From the NCBI RefSeq assembly GCF_900115715.1, contig NZ_FOXM01000014.1, forward strand, positions 1 to 64,000: 64,000 nucleotides of DNA, given 5' to 3'. A program made the translations under genes and the position numbers. This DNA comes from Geopseudomonas sagittaria. Lineage in GTDB: Bacteria; Pseudomonadota; Gammaproteobacteria; Pseudomonadales; Pseudomonadaceae. The notes below the pieces were generated by a model. It was given only the letters and a program-made list of their open reading frames with translations, was not told the origin of the DNA and made no database searches. Positions 18,361 to 25,447 of the stretch are shown in pieces. Positions within the stretch are counted from its first letter, which is position 1; each line of letters begins with the position of its first letter.

Positions 18361-19166
18361 GCCGCCTGCAGAGCCGCTTCGCCGCCCTGAAGCAAGAGAA
18401 CCGCGCCGCCCTGGTCACCTTCGTCACCGCCGGCGACCCGGACTACGCCACCTCGCTGGAAATCCTCAAGGGCCTGCCGGACGCCGGCGCCGACGTGATC
18501 GAGCTGGGCATGCCGTTCACCGACCCGATGGCCGACGGCCCGGCGATCCAGCTGGCCAACATCCGCGCCCTCGGCAACGGCCAGAACATGGCGAAAACCC
18601 TGCAGATGGTCCGCGAGTTCCGCACCGGCAACCAGGACACCCCGCTGGTGCTGATGGGCTACTACAACCCGATCTTCTGCTACGGCGTGGCACGCTTCGT
18701 CGCCGACGCCAAGGCAGCCGGCGTCGACGGCCTGATCGTGGTCGACCTGCCGCCGGAGCACAACGACGAACTGTGCGACCCGGCCCAGGCCGCCGGCATC
18801 GACTTCATCCGCCTGACGACGCCCACGACGGACGACGCCCGCCTGCCCACCGTGCTCAACGGCAGCTCCGGCTTCGTCTACTACGTCTCGGTGGCCGGCG
18901 TCACCGGCGCCGGCGCGGCGAGCATGGACCAGGTGGAAGAAGCCGTCGCCCGCCTGCGCCGCCACACCGACCTGCCGCTGTGCATCGGCTTCGGCATCCG
19001 CACCCCCGAACACGCCGCCGAAATCGCCAAGCGCGCCGATGGCGCGGTGGTGGGGTCGGCGTTGATCGACAGGATTGCCAAGGCTTCGTCGAAGGAGCAG
19101 GCCGTCAGCGATGTGCTGGGGTTGTGCAGGGAGCTGGCCGAGGGCGTGCGCGGGGCGCAGCAATAA
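18357..19166 (+). CDS. trpA: Tryptophan synthase alpha subunit
   Basis: A 269-residue TIM-barrel subunit that splits indole-3-glycerol phosphate into indole and glyceraldehyde-3-phosphate. Catalytic E49 and D60 lie in [16 protein letters not shown], at the same numbers as in E. coli TrpA. It is translationally coupled to trpB by a 4-bp overlap and followed by a strong terminator, so trpBA is a two-gene operon. Confidence 0.98.
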   Translation: MSRLQSRFAALKQENRAALVTFVTAGDPDYATSLEILKGLPDAGADVIELGMPFTDPMADGPAIQLANIRALGNGQNMAKTLQMVREFRTGNQDTPLVLMGYYNPIFCYGVARFVADAKAAGVDGLIVVDLPPEHNDELCDPAQAAGIDFIRLTTPTTDDARLPTVLNGSSGFVYYVSVAGVTGAGAASMDQVEEAVARLRRHTDLPLCIGFGIRTPEHAAEIAKRADGAVVGSALIDRIAKASSKEQAVSDVLGLCRELAEGVRGAQQ

Positions 19167-19195
19167 GCGCTTGCGTTACCTGAGCCAGAGGTGAG

Positions 19196-19235
19196 AAAAA
19201 GCCGCTGCTTCCTGGAGGAGGCAGCGGCTTTCTTC
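19196..19235 (+). terminator. Rho-independent terminator of trpBA
   Basis: AAAAAGCCGCTGC pairs with GCAGCGGCTTTCTT (19221-19234) around a 12-nt loop. It separates trpBA from the AT-rich cassette that starts 38 bp later. Confidence 0.85.
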
Positions 19236-19272
19236 GCAAATGGATCGTATCAATTAATCAAGGAGCTCATAG

Positions 19273-19674
19273 ATGTCCTTCACGCCTGATATGGCATCAG
19301 CCTCTCACCGCCATTTGCAAGCGGCTGACGTGTTGGAGGGGGGGAACGGTCGAGCCGTTGCCGGTTATCTCTATGGGTTGGCCGCAGAATGCGCAGTGAA
19401 AGCAATGATGCTTGAGGCAGGCATTAGACAGTTGTCGCAGAACGAAAAGAGCGATGACCCATACTATGCGCATTTTCCACATCTAAGAGTAATGCTGCGT
19501 GAGAGTTTGGAAGGGCGTTCAGCGACAGTTCTTAGACGATTTATTGAGGACGACAATTTTTTCTCTTACTGGGACATCAAAATACGCTATTGCAGGAGAG
19601 ACCAAGTTCTTGAAAGATGGATAGACACATGGAGAGATCAGGCCCGCCAAGTTGTTTCAGCAATAGGCACTTGA
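19273..19674 (+). CDS. HEPN-like small protein, first gene of an AT-rich cassette
   Basis: A 133-residue all-helical protein. GRAVAGYLYGLAAECAVKAM (residues about 26-45) resembles helix 2 of HEPN-superfamily proteins (for example those paired with nucleotidyltransferases). The C-terminal part has DIKIRYCRRDQVLERW. A canonical RNase RX4-6H motif is not evident, so it may be a non-catalytic or divergent HEPN. AAGGAG precedes ATG 19273. Codon usage is far more AT-rich than in trpA. The next gene starts 12 bp after the stop, and the third gene overlaps the second, so this is one operon. HEPN assignment is by pattern, not by search. Confidence 0.6.
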   Translation: MSFTPDMASASHRHLQAADVLEGGNGRAVAGYLYGLAAECAVKAMMLEAGIRQLSQNEKSDDPYYAHFPHLRVMLRESLEGRSATVLRRFIEDDNFFSYWDIKIRYCRRDQVLERWIDTWRDQARQVVSAIGT

Positions 19675-19686
19675 GGAGAAAAAATC

Positions 19687-21051
19687 ATGGTTAGATTTGA
19701 CGACAGTCTGCAAGTGCTTGTAAGAAAAGTTGCCGAACTCCTTGGGCGGGACCTCCTCTCCACTGGGACGGTCCTGCGGGATGCAACAGGCAGGCTTTCT
19801 TTCTTTTGCTCTGCAGAGCTAGATGAAACCATGCACTCCAACTTGACAGAGGCATTAAGAATAGAGCTAGGGCCTTATGCCGGAAAAGATCGAGTCGTGG
19901 TTAGCTCCTCCGAGTACGGTGCATCCCGAGTTCTCCAGGACAACAAGGCGATTAAAATAAAAGTTGGCGACTTCCTTATCAGACTGATTGATAGACGCAT
20001 TGTTGGGGCCGACTGGCTCCGTGCACCTGTTAGGCTGGCGCCACCACCCCCTCGATTTGTCTTCTCTAGCATTAAGGGTGGGGTTGGTCGATCAACTGCA
20101 CTGGCAGTGGCTGCATCGGCCTTATCGAGGCAAGGTCTTCGAGTGCTGGCAATCGATTTAGACATTGAGGCGCCTGGGCTTGGGCCAATTCTGCTTAACA
20201 ATGACACCTTGCCCGAGTTCGGATTGATTGATGCCCTTGTTGAAAATGGAATATCCTCACTGGATAGACAGTTCCTTGCCGATCTAATAGGGCCATCTGA
20301 CCTCTCGAATGGACGCGGACGTATTGATGTTATTCCAGTGCTTGGCAAGAGATCATTGAATAATCCTGGGGATGTCTTGTCAAAAATTGCACGCGCATAT
20401 ATGGAAGACATTAGGGAGGATGGAAGTGTTGCAACAATTTTGGACCAAATAAGCGAACTGATTGACTATTTCTCCGACTCAAGACAGTACGATGCAATAT
20501 TAGTTGACGCTCGTGCGGGGCTGCATGAGACGACTGCGTCTGCCATACTAGGAATGGGAGCAGAAGTTCTTCTTTTTGGACTTGATGAGCCCCAGACATT
20601 TCAGGGATTCAAAATTCTTCTCTCTCATATGGCGAGATTTGGTGATGAGGGAGCGGTTCCAGAGTGGCTTTCGAGATTTACAATCGTCCAAGGCAAGGCA
20701 CCCAGCGAGCTAGAAAGCCGACAGCGTTTTGCAGATCAATGCCGAAGCCTGTTTGCTGACCTCGGCTTGGTTGAAAAGCCCGACATTTGTAATCCTGAAT
20801 CCTTCTCACAAGAGATTGGATTTGGGGACATTGAATGGAACGACGAAGCTTCAGATGAAGACATCCTTCCAAAAGAAGACTATCAATACCTAGAGCCTTT
20901 AGCGATCTTGGATGATCCTAAATTTAAAGGATTCAACCCTCAGGCACATACTGACCTTCTGGAAAGTGGAGTCTATGTCGCAGCTTATGAGCAGCTACTG
21001 GCAAAAATTCGCGCCACTATCCCTGATAGTTTGGAGGGTATAAATCCATGA
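19687..21051 (+). CDS. ParA/MinD-like ATPase with variant KGGVGRS P-loop
   Basis: A 454-residue protein. Residues 1-120 form an unrecognised N-terminal alpha/beta domain. The SIMIBI-class NTPase domain starts with the deviant Walker A SSIKGGVGRSTA (K130-S136): the signature lysine K130 is kept but the usual GK(T/S) lysine is R135. AIDLDIEAPGLG (155-166) is switch I-like and YDAILVDARAGLHE (268-281) is the Walker B region. Chromosome-partitioning and cell-division ATPases share this fold, but the flanking genes and composition argue for an accessory role. TTGAGGAGAA precedes ATG 19687. Its 3' end overlaps the next gene (ATGATGA at 21048). Confidence 0.75.
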   Translation: MVRFDDSLQVLVRKVAELLGRDLLSTGTVLRDATGRLSFFCSAELDETMHSNLTEALRIELGPYAGKDRVVVSSSEYGASRVLQDNKAIKIKVGDFLIRLIDRRIVGADWLRAPVRLAPPPPRFVFSSIKGGVGRSTALAVAASALSRQGLRVLAIDLDIEAPGLGPILLNNDTLPEFGLIDALVENGISSLDRQFLADLIGPSDLSNGRGRIDVIPVLGKRSLNNPGDVLSKIARAYMEDIREDGSVATILDQISELIDYFSDSRQYDAILVDARAGLHETTASAILGMGAEVLLFGLDEPQTFQGFKILLSHMARFGDEGAVPEWLSRFTIVQGKAPSELESRQRFADQCRSLFADLGLVEKPDICNPESFSQEIGFGDIEWNDEASDEDILPKEDYQYLEPLAILDDPKFKGFNPQAHTDLLESGVYVAAYEQLLAKIRATIPDSLEGINP

Positions 21052-22511
21052 TGAACCAAGCCGACTACCTTGCTATACGCCTTGCTATTTCTTCCATCCC
21101 TGGCGATGTTTCCAATGATGCTGTCGGAGCGCATGTCGCGAGAATAGAGGAATTATTTGCGCCAGACTCACATGCTGTTGCCCTTAACCCAACTACTCCA
21201 GTGGTCGTAGGGGCAAGAGGTAGTGGAAAAAGCTTCTGGTCAGGCGCATTAGGCCAAGAAAGCACTTTAAAGGCAGCGGCGAAAGCCTACCCTAAGTTGG
21301 GCCTGGAGCGCCTTGACGTTCGATTTGGCTATACTGGAATCCCTGGACCTGGAGGAGTTTCCTCAGATGCTGTTGACTCCTTGGTTCCCTCAGACGCCTC
21401 GCTTGAGCAGGCCAAGATATTTTGGTGGGGAACAGTAATTCATGCCATACAGCGAAACCGAGGAACTGACAAGAAGTTATCTGACTGCATGGCATTAGGT
21501 GCTAGCTGGGAGGACAGAGAAAACATCATCCTAAAATGCGAGAATGAACTGTCGCCCCAAGGAAGGATGCTTCTCATTGTATATGATGCTGTTGATACAG
21601 TAGCGAGAACCTGGCCTCGCAGGCGCCTTTTGACAGAGGCGCTGTTTGAGGTTGTTTGGGCGATGAGGGCTTATCGGAACATTCGAGTTAAAATTTTTAT
21701 CAGACCTGACCAGATAGATGATGATTCTCTTCGGTTTGTTGAGCTTCCCAAGCTGCGAGCAGGTTCGGTTCGCTTAACTTGGCAATGGACAGATCTTTAT
21801 GGCCTTTTGTTTTCCAGGATGGCATTAAATTCCTCATCGGACGCAAAGAAGGCTTTCGAAAAACTCCTTATTTCGTGTGGTTTGCCAGCGGCTGATCAAG
21901 AATCCGTGCTAACCAGGCGTTGGTCATTGGTCACAGACGAAGCGGACCAGAAGAAACTGATGAGCGCCATCTCTGGACCTTATATGGGATCAGGAGTTCA
22001 TGCCTATAAAAAAGGGATAACATACGACTGGCCTTTAAAACACTCTGCTGACGCTTTTTCTGAAGTAACTCCACGAAGTTTTTTAGGCCTAATGGTTGCG
22101 GCCGCCAAGCACGGAATGGCACCTGTCGACAAAGTGGTGAGCCCAGATGGGATTAGGCATGGCCTGAGGGAAGCGTCGAAAACGCGTGTGGATCAGCTAC
22201 ATCAAGAGTTCCCCTGGATTAAAGGTGTATTGGCGCCAATGGCGGGCCTTCTTTTACCTCAGGAAGAACAGACTGTATTTGAAGTCTGGACTCGGGCTAA
22301 CACGGTAGCAAAGCTAATCTCTGATGCTTCCGAACAAAAATATTTGCTTCCATTCAAAAGCAACGAAGACCGTTCAGAATTCGGCCTTTTTAGTGTTCTG
22401 GAGGAAATAGGGGTTATGTTCAGAAGGAAAGATGGCCGACTAGACATGCCAGATCTATTCAGGGTAGCAGCTAGACTATTGAAGAAGGGTGGGATCACCC
22501 CCAATGGTTAG
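21048..22511 (+). CDS. P-loop ATPase, third gene of the cassette
   Basis: A 487-residue protein with Walker A GARGSGKS at residues 55-62 and a Walker B-like strand MLLIVYDAVDTV at 174-185. VKIFIRPDQID (about 214-224) follows as a possible sensor strand, suggesting an AAA+/STAND-type ATPase. The C-terminus (about 445-480, FSVLEEIGVMFRRKDGRLD) looks like a winged-helix domain. No nuclease or toxin motif is visible. GGAGGG precedes two tandem ATGs; 21048 overlaps the upstream stop and is preferred. Function unknown; with its neighbours it is a candidate defence or stress-response module. Confidence 0.7.
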   Translation: MMNQADYLAIRLAISSIPGDVSNDAVGAHVARIEELFAPDSHAVALNPTTPVVVGARGSGKSFWSGALGQESTLKAAAKAYPKLGLERLDVRFGYTGIPGPGGVSSDAVDSLVPSDASLEQAKIFWWGTVIHAIQRNRGTDKKLSDCMALGASWEDRENIILKCENELSPQGRMLLIVYDAVDTVARTWPRRRLLTEALFEVVWAMRAYRNIRVKIFIRPDQIDDDSLRFVELPKLRAGSVRLTWQWTDLYGLLFSRMALNSSSDAKKAFEKLLISCGLPAADQESVLTRRWSLVTDEADQKKLMSAISGPYMGSGVHAYKKGITYDWPLKHSADAFSEVTPRSFLGLMVAAAKHGMAPVDKVVSPDGIRHGLREASKTRVDQLHQEFPWIKGVLAPMAGLLLPQEEQTVFEVWTRANTVAKLISDASEQKYLLPFKSNEDRSEFGLFSVLEEIGVMFRRKDGRLDMPDLFRVAARLLKKGGITPNG

Positions 22512-22518
22512 TTAATCA

Positions 22519-22626
22519 TTTTGATCGTGCCACGCTCCTGCGAGAGTACTTCGCCCGGACCGTTCTTGGGACGGGAGGCGGAGCGTCCTTGGTCCGGCTA
22601 CCACACAGAAGCGCGGTAGCCATCAG
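22519..22626. repeat. REP-like repeat, family A copy 1 (diverged)
   Basis: Begins TTTTGATCGTGCCACGCTCC, has GGAGCGTCC in the middle and ends GTAGCCATCAG. The same ordered blocks occur at 22745-22833 and 24537-24630. Starts 8 bp after the cassette ends. Confidence 0.55.
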
Positions 22627-22629
22627 CAT

Positions 22630-22711
22630 GTAGGGAGGACAACGGCGCAGCCTTGTCCACCAATCCACATCGGCAGAGGCGGACAATCGCTACGCGAGTT
22701 GCCCACCCTAC
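22630..22711. repeat. REPIN-like inverted repeat, family B
   Basis: GTAGGGAGGACAAC at 22630 is inverted relative to GTTGCCCACCCTAC ending at 22711, differing at two positions. The inner part contains CCTTGTCCACC and GGCGGACAATCGC. The layout matches REP doublets common in Pseudomonas genomes. Confidence 0.6.
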
Positions 22712-22744
22712 GAATACCGAACGCCTCAGGACGCCGCTCTCCCA

Positions 22745-22833
22745 TTTGATCGTGCCCACACTCCCGCGTGGGAACGCGGCTCAAGCCGCTCCTGCGGCTG
22801 AACACGGAGCGTCCAGAGGTCAGGAGCCATCAG
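22745..22833. repeat. REP-like repeat, family A copy 2
   Basis: TTTGATCGTGCCCACACTCC, then CACGGAGCGTCCAGAGGTCA and GGAGCCATCAG. Contains internal hairpins (CCCGCGTGGGAACGCGG region; AGCCGCTCCTGCGGCT). Confidence 0.65.
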
Positions 22834-22886
22834 AAAAAACCATGGGCTGTGGAAAAGTGGTTATCCACAGCCATGCGGAGGGCCGC

Positions 22887-23207
22887 TCAGGGCAGCGGCC
22901 TGACCTCCGCCAGCTCAAGCTCCACCGAAAGCAGATCGACCAGCGCGGCCAGGCTCATGCTTTCGTAGTTGTCGAAGGCGTCCTCGTCGAGTTGCTCGAC
23001 ATACACCCTGTAATGCTCCGGTGGCTGGCCCAGGGTGTTCAGCCAGATCCGCAGATGCGAATCGCTGGAGTGCAGGAGATAGACCGCCCTCGCGTCCTGC
23101 TGGCTCCCGGTATCCACCACGAAGGCATCCGGCCCCAGTTGCTCGGTCAGCAGTAGCAACACGTGCCGGATGTCCTGATGTTTATCCAGCGCCCAGATGT
23201 TCACCAT
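22887..23207 (-). CDS. Hypothetical protein, 106 aa
   Basis: Not recognised. The protein starts MVNIWALDKHQDIRHVLL and is acidic and alternating in beta and alpha character. It has no signal peptide, membrane segment or catalytic motif that I can see. ATG at 23207 has GGAG nine nt upstream; a TTG five codons further out is possible but has no ribosome-binding site. It lies between REP repeats and the divergent yjbQ gene in a region of acquired modules. Coding is likely from the consistent reading frame and codon bias. Confidence 0.6.
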   Translation of the reverse strand: MVNIWALDKHQDIRHVLLLLTEQLGPDAFVVDTGSQQDARAVYLLHSSDSHLRIWLNTLGQPPEHYRVYVEQLDEDAFDNYESMSLAALVDLLSVELELAEVRPLP

Positions 23208-23453
23208 GTCTAGCTTCTCCAAGCTTCACTGCGCCAGCCGCGCCCACCGGACGGCACAGCAGCAGCCCCAAATACCGTTCTACCCGTACCACAAGCAAGA
23301 AATCGACCGCCTCTACCGGAGATCTGGCTGGAGACAGCTGCTGCGTGGGGTACAGCGGCTTTTCTGCGGCTGGCGGAAGGAAGTTATCCACCGTAGCCAG
23401 GGGCCGAGACGGATAAAATCTGTCCACTTTCGGACAAGGGAAGACCGTGTACC

Positions 23454-23873
23454 ATGTGGCACCAATACCGCTTCCAGCTCAAACCCCGCCGCCGCGGCTT
23501 CCACCTGGTGACGGACGAGATCCTCGCCCACTGCCCGGCGATCCGCGAGATGCGCGTCGGGCTGATGCATGTGTTCATCCAGCACACCTCCGCCTCGCTG
23601 ACCCTCAACGAGAACGCCGACCCCACGGTACGCAGCGACTTCGAGGCCTGGTTCAACCGCGCCGTGCCCGAGGACGAGCCCTACTACCAGCACACCCTGG
23701 AAGGCAGCGACGACCTGCCGGCGCATATCAAGAGCAGTCTGCTGGGCAACAGCTTGAGCCTGCCGATCACCAATGGCAGGCCGAATCTGGGTACCTGGCA
23801 GGGGATCTACCTCTGCGAACACCGCGAGCACGGCGGGGCGCGGACACTGGTGGTGACCTTGCACGGGGAATGA
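23454..23873 (+). CDS. yjbQ: YjbQ family protein (UPF0047)
   Basis: A 139-residue protein of the YjbQ/UPF0047 family. The conserved MHVFIQHTSASLTLNENAD and LPAHIKSSLLGNSLSLPI segments and the C-terminal GTWQGIYLCEHR are all present. Family members form trimers and have been reported to show weak thiamine-phosphate synthase activity, but the physiological role is unsettled. ATG at 23454 gives the usual family length. It stands alone between a hypothetical gene and a toxin-antitoxin pair. Confidence 0.92.
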   Translation: MWHQYRFQLKPRRRGFHLVTDEILAHCPAIREMRVGLMHVFIQHTSASLTLNENADPTVRSDFEAWFNRAVPEDEPYYQHTLEGSDDLPAHIKSSLLGNSLSLPITNGRPNLGTWQGIYLCEHREHGGARTLVVTLHGE

Positions 23874-23916
23874 GCCGCTCGAAGTCGAGCCTGCAGCCGG
23901 CGGGCGCTTGCGCATC

Positions 23917-23932
23917 GTATCCAATTGGATAC
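23917..23932. promoter_or_regulatory. Palindromic operator of the toxin-antitoxin operon
   Basis: GTATCCAATTGGATAC is a perfect 16-bp palindrome ending 9 bp before the proposed toxin start. A possible -35 (TTGCGC, 23909-23914) and -10 (TACACT, 23930-23935) overlap it. This is the usual place for antitoxin-mediated repression. Confidence 0.65.
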
Positions 23933-23941
23933 ACTCGATGC

Positions 23942-24238
23942 CTGAACTACCTCATCCAGCAAACCGACACCTTCGCCAACTGGCATACCGCGTTGCGCGA
24001 CCTGCGCGCCAGGATCGCCATCGCCCGGCGCATCGACCGTGCTGCGGCCGGCAATCTGGGCGACGTGAAGCCGGTAGGCGAGGGAGTGTCGGAGATGCGT
24101 GTGGATGTTGGACCGGGTTACCGGCTGTACTTCACGCGGCGGGGCGAGATGCTGATTCTGCTGTTGTGCGGCGGGGACAAGTCCTCGCAGTCGCGTGACA
24201 TTGCGCTGGCCAAGAGGCTGGCTGGAGAGATCGAATGA
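23942..24238 (+). CDS. Toxin of HI1419/RelE-ParE type addiction module
   Basis: About 98 residues if started at CTG 23942. The core DTFANWHTALRDLRARIAIARRI, quoted in part as FANWHTALRDLRARI, and GPGYRLYFTRRG plus LLLCGGDKSSQSRDI match the phage-derived Gp49-like/HI1419 branch of RelE/ParE toxins. Such toxins usually inhibit translation; here that is inferred. No in-frame ATG exists near the N-terminus: the nearby ATG at 23938 is in another frame. The start is thus a rare codon or the 5' end carries a frameshift. The stop overlaps the antitoxin ATG (24235). Confidence 0.75.
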   Translation: MNYLIQQTDTFANWHTALRDLRARIAIARRIDRAAAGNLGDVKPVGEGVSEMRVDVGPGYRLYFTRRGEMLILLLCGGDKSSQSRDIALAKRLAGEIE

Positions 24239-24525
24239 AACCCGTGATTACCGAGTTCGACCTGGCGGCGCTGCTCGACAGCGAAGAAGCAATCAGCGAA
24301 TACCTGTCCCAGGTGCTGGCCGAGGGCGATATCGACGAACTGATTCGCGCCGTCGGCCATGTCGCCAAGGCGCGCGGCATGGCGCAGATCGCAAGGGATT
24401 CCGGTCTGGGCCGTGCCAGCCTTTACAAGGCCTTCGCCCCCGGCGCCAAGCCTCGCTTCGATACCGTGGTGAAGGTGATGCGCGCAATGGGAGTCGAGCT
24501 GGCGGCGCATCCGCTGCGCGCCTGA
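24235..24525 (+). CDS. Antitoxin of HI1420 type addiction module
   Basis: A 96-residue antitoxin with a central helix-turn-helix (MAQIARDSGLGRASLYKAF, about residues 48-66), the HI1420-like 'probable addiction module antidote' pattern. The toxin-first order with a 4-bp ATGA overlap is normal for this family. It should neutralise the upstream toxin and, with it, repress the operon at the 23917-23932 palindrome. Confidence 0.88.
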   Translation: MKPVITEFDLAALLDSEEAISEYLSQVLAEGDIDELIRAVGHVAKARGMAQIARDSGLGRASLYKAFAPGAKPRFDTVVKVMRAMGVELAAHPLRA

Positions 24526-24536
24526 TCCACCACGCT

Positions 24537-24630
24537 GTTTTGATCGTGCCCACGCTCCCCAGGCCACTCCCGCGGCTGGACGCGGAGCGTCCGGAGGTCA
24601 GGCTCCCACGCAGGAGCGTGGGAGCCATCG
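24537..24630. repeat. REP-like repeat, family A copy 3
   Basis: Starts TTTTGATCGTGCCCACGCTC, contains CGCGGAGCGTCCGGAGGTCA and ends GGAGCCATCG. GGCTCCCACG at 24601 is inverted relative to CGTGGGAGCC at 24618-24627, a strong hairpin. It directly follows the antitoxin gene. Confidence 0.65.
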
Positions 24631-24651
24631 GTTACGCCCCAGCGGCTCACC

Positions 24652-25179
24652 TCAATACGGCGCCCGCCCCAGATAATTGCCCTTCGGCTCGTAGTGACAG
24701 ACCACGATCATCTTGTCGCCGCATTCGCTGACGCCGCAGCCGAGGCGGCGGGTGTCGCGCCAGACCATTTGGGTGTAGTGGCCGCTCGGTGCCCAGTTGT
24801 GCGGGCGCAGCGGACCGCCGCGGTAGAGGCGTTTCTCCCGCGCCCAGGCGCGGGCGGCGTCGGGCACCTCATAGTAGTCGGCGGTGGCCCGGTACAGGTT
24901 CTCTCCGTAGCCCGAGCCACGGCTGTGCTGCATGCGGCAACTGCTGTCGGCGAGGTGGTCCGCCCAGCGCTGGGCGCTGCGGGCGACCTGGGGCGACCAT
25001 TGCAGGGGCCGCACGCCGACATCGGCGCGCGCCCGGTTGTGTTCGCGCAGCAGGTCTTTCACCTCGTCCGGGTAGAGTCGCGAGCCGTTCGCGGCGGAGG
25101 CGGCGGGGGTGCCGGTGCAGGCGAACAGCAGTAGGGTGGCGACACACAACGACAGGCAGCGGGCAGGGCGGATAGGCAT
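24652..25179 (-). CDS. CAP-domain (SCP/PR-1-like) lipoprotein
   Basis: A 175-residue protein with a lipoprotein-type signal (LLLFAC, C21), then a CAP domain. LREHNRARADVGVRPLQW, HYTQMVWRDTRRLGCGVSEC and CHYEPKGNYLGRAPY are the classic CRISP signatures, with the cavity histidines in HYTQMVW and CHYEP. Bacterial CAP proteins are exported and of unsettled function. ATG at 25179 fits the signal peptide; the frame continues upstream without support. It is divergent from the methyltransferase gene. Confidence 0.88.
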   Translation of the reverse strand: MPIRPARCLSLCVATLLLFACTGTPAASAANGSRLYPDEVKDLLREHNRARADVGVRPLQWSPQVARSAQRWADHLADSSCRMQHSRGSGYGENLYRATADYYEVPDAARAWAREKRLYRGGPLRPHNWAPSGHYTQMVWRDTRRLGCGVSECGDKMIVVCHYEPKGNYLGRAPY

Positions 25180-25447
25180 GGGGAACGCTTCGCGTGGGCA
25201 GGTGGATGGAATGCACCGAGCGCAGACCACACGCCGCCCGCCGCGTTCCCTATGCCGCCCCTGCCGCGCCAAATTCCCGCCCGACGACTGCGGCGCCGGT
25301 CGCCTGCCCGCCGAGGGCGTCCACGCCGCGTGCCGGCCCGCGCGCGTTGCGCCGGCGCTGAGGAAAAGCCGCTTTGCTGGTCGGCAGCGCCCCGCCGGCC
25401 GCCGGCTGCGCTTAAAATAGCCGGCAACACCTGCCCGATACCGAGCC

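Larger units (their letters stand above)
22512..22886. other. 375-bp gene-free region of REP-like repeats
   Basis: It contains three repeat units described separately (22519-22626, 22630-22711, 22745-22833). I see no gene or clear terminator for the cassette other than these palindromic sequences. Confidence 0.6.

Noticed and set aside
19687-21051. Chromosome-partitioning parA gene
   Set aside because: No parB or parS is adjacent, the Walker A lysine is replaced, and an extra N-terminal domain and AT-rich context point to an accessory role.
19254-22519. TTAATCA near both ends of the AT-rich cassette as possible attachment-site duplication
   Set aside because: Only 7 bp shared (19255 and 22512), AT-rich and easily by chance; no integrase or tRNA is adjacent.
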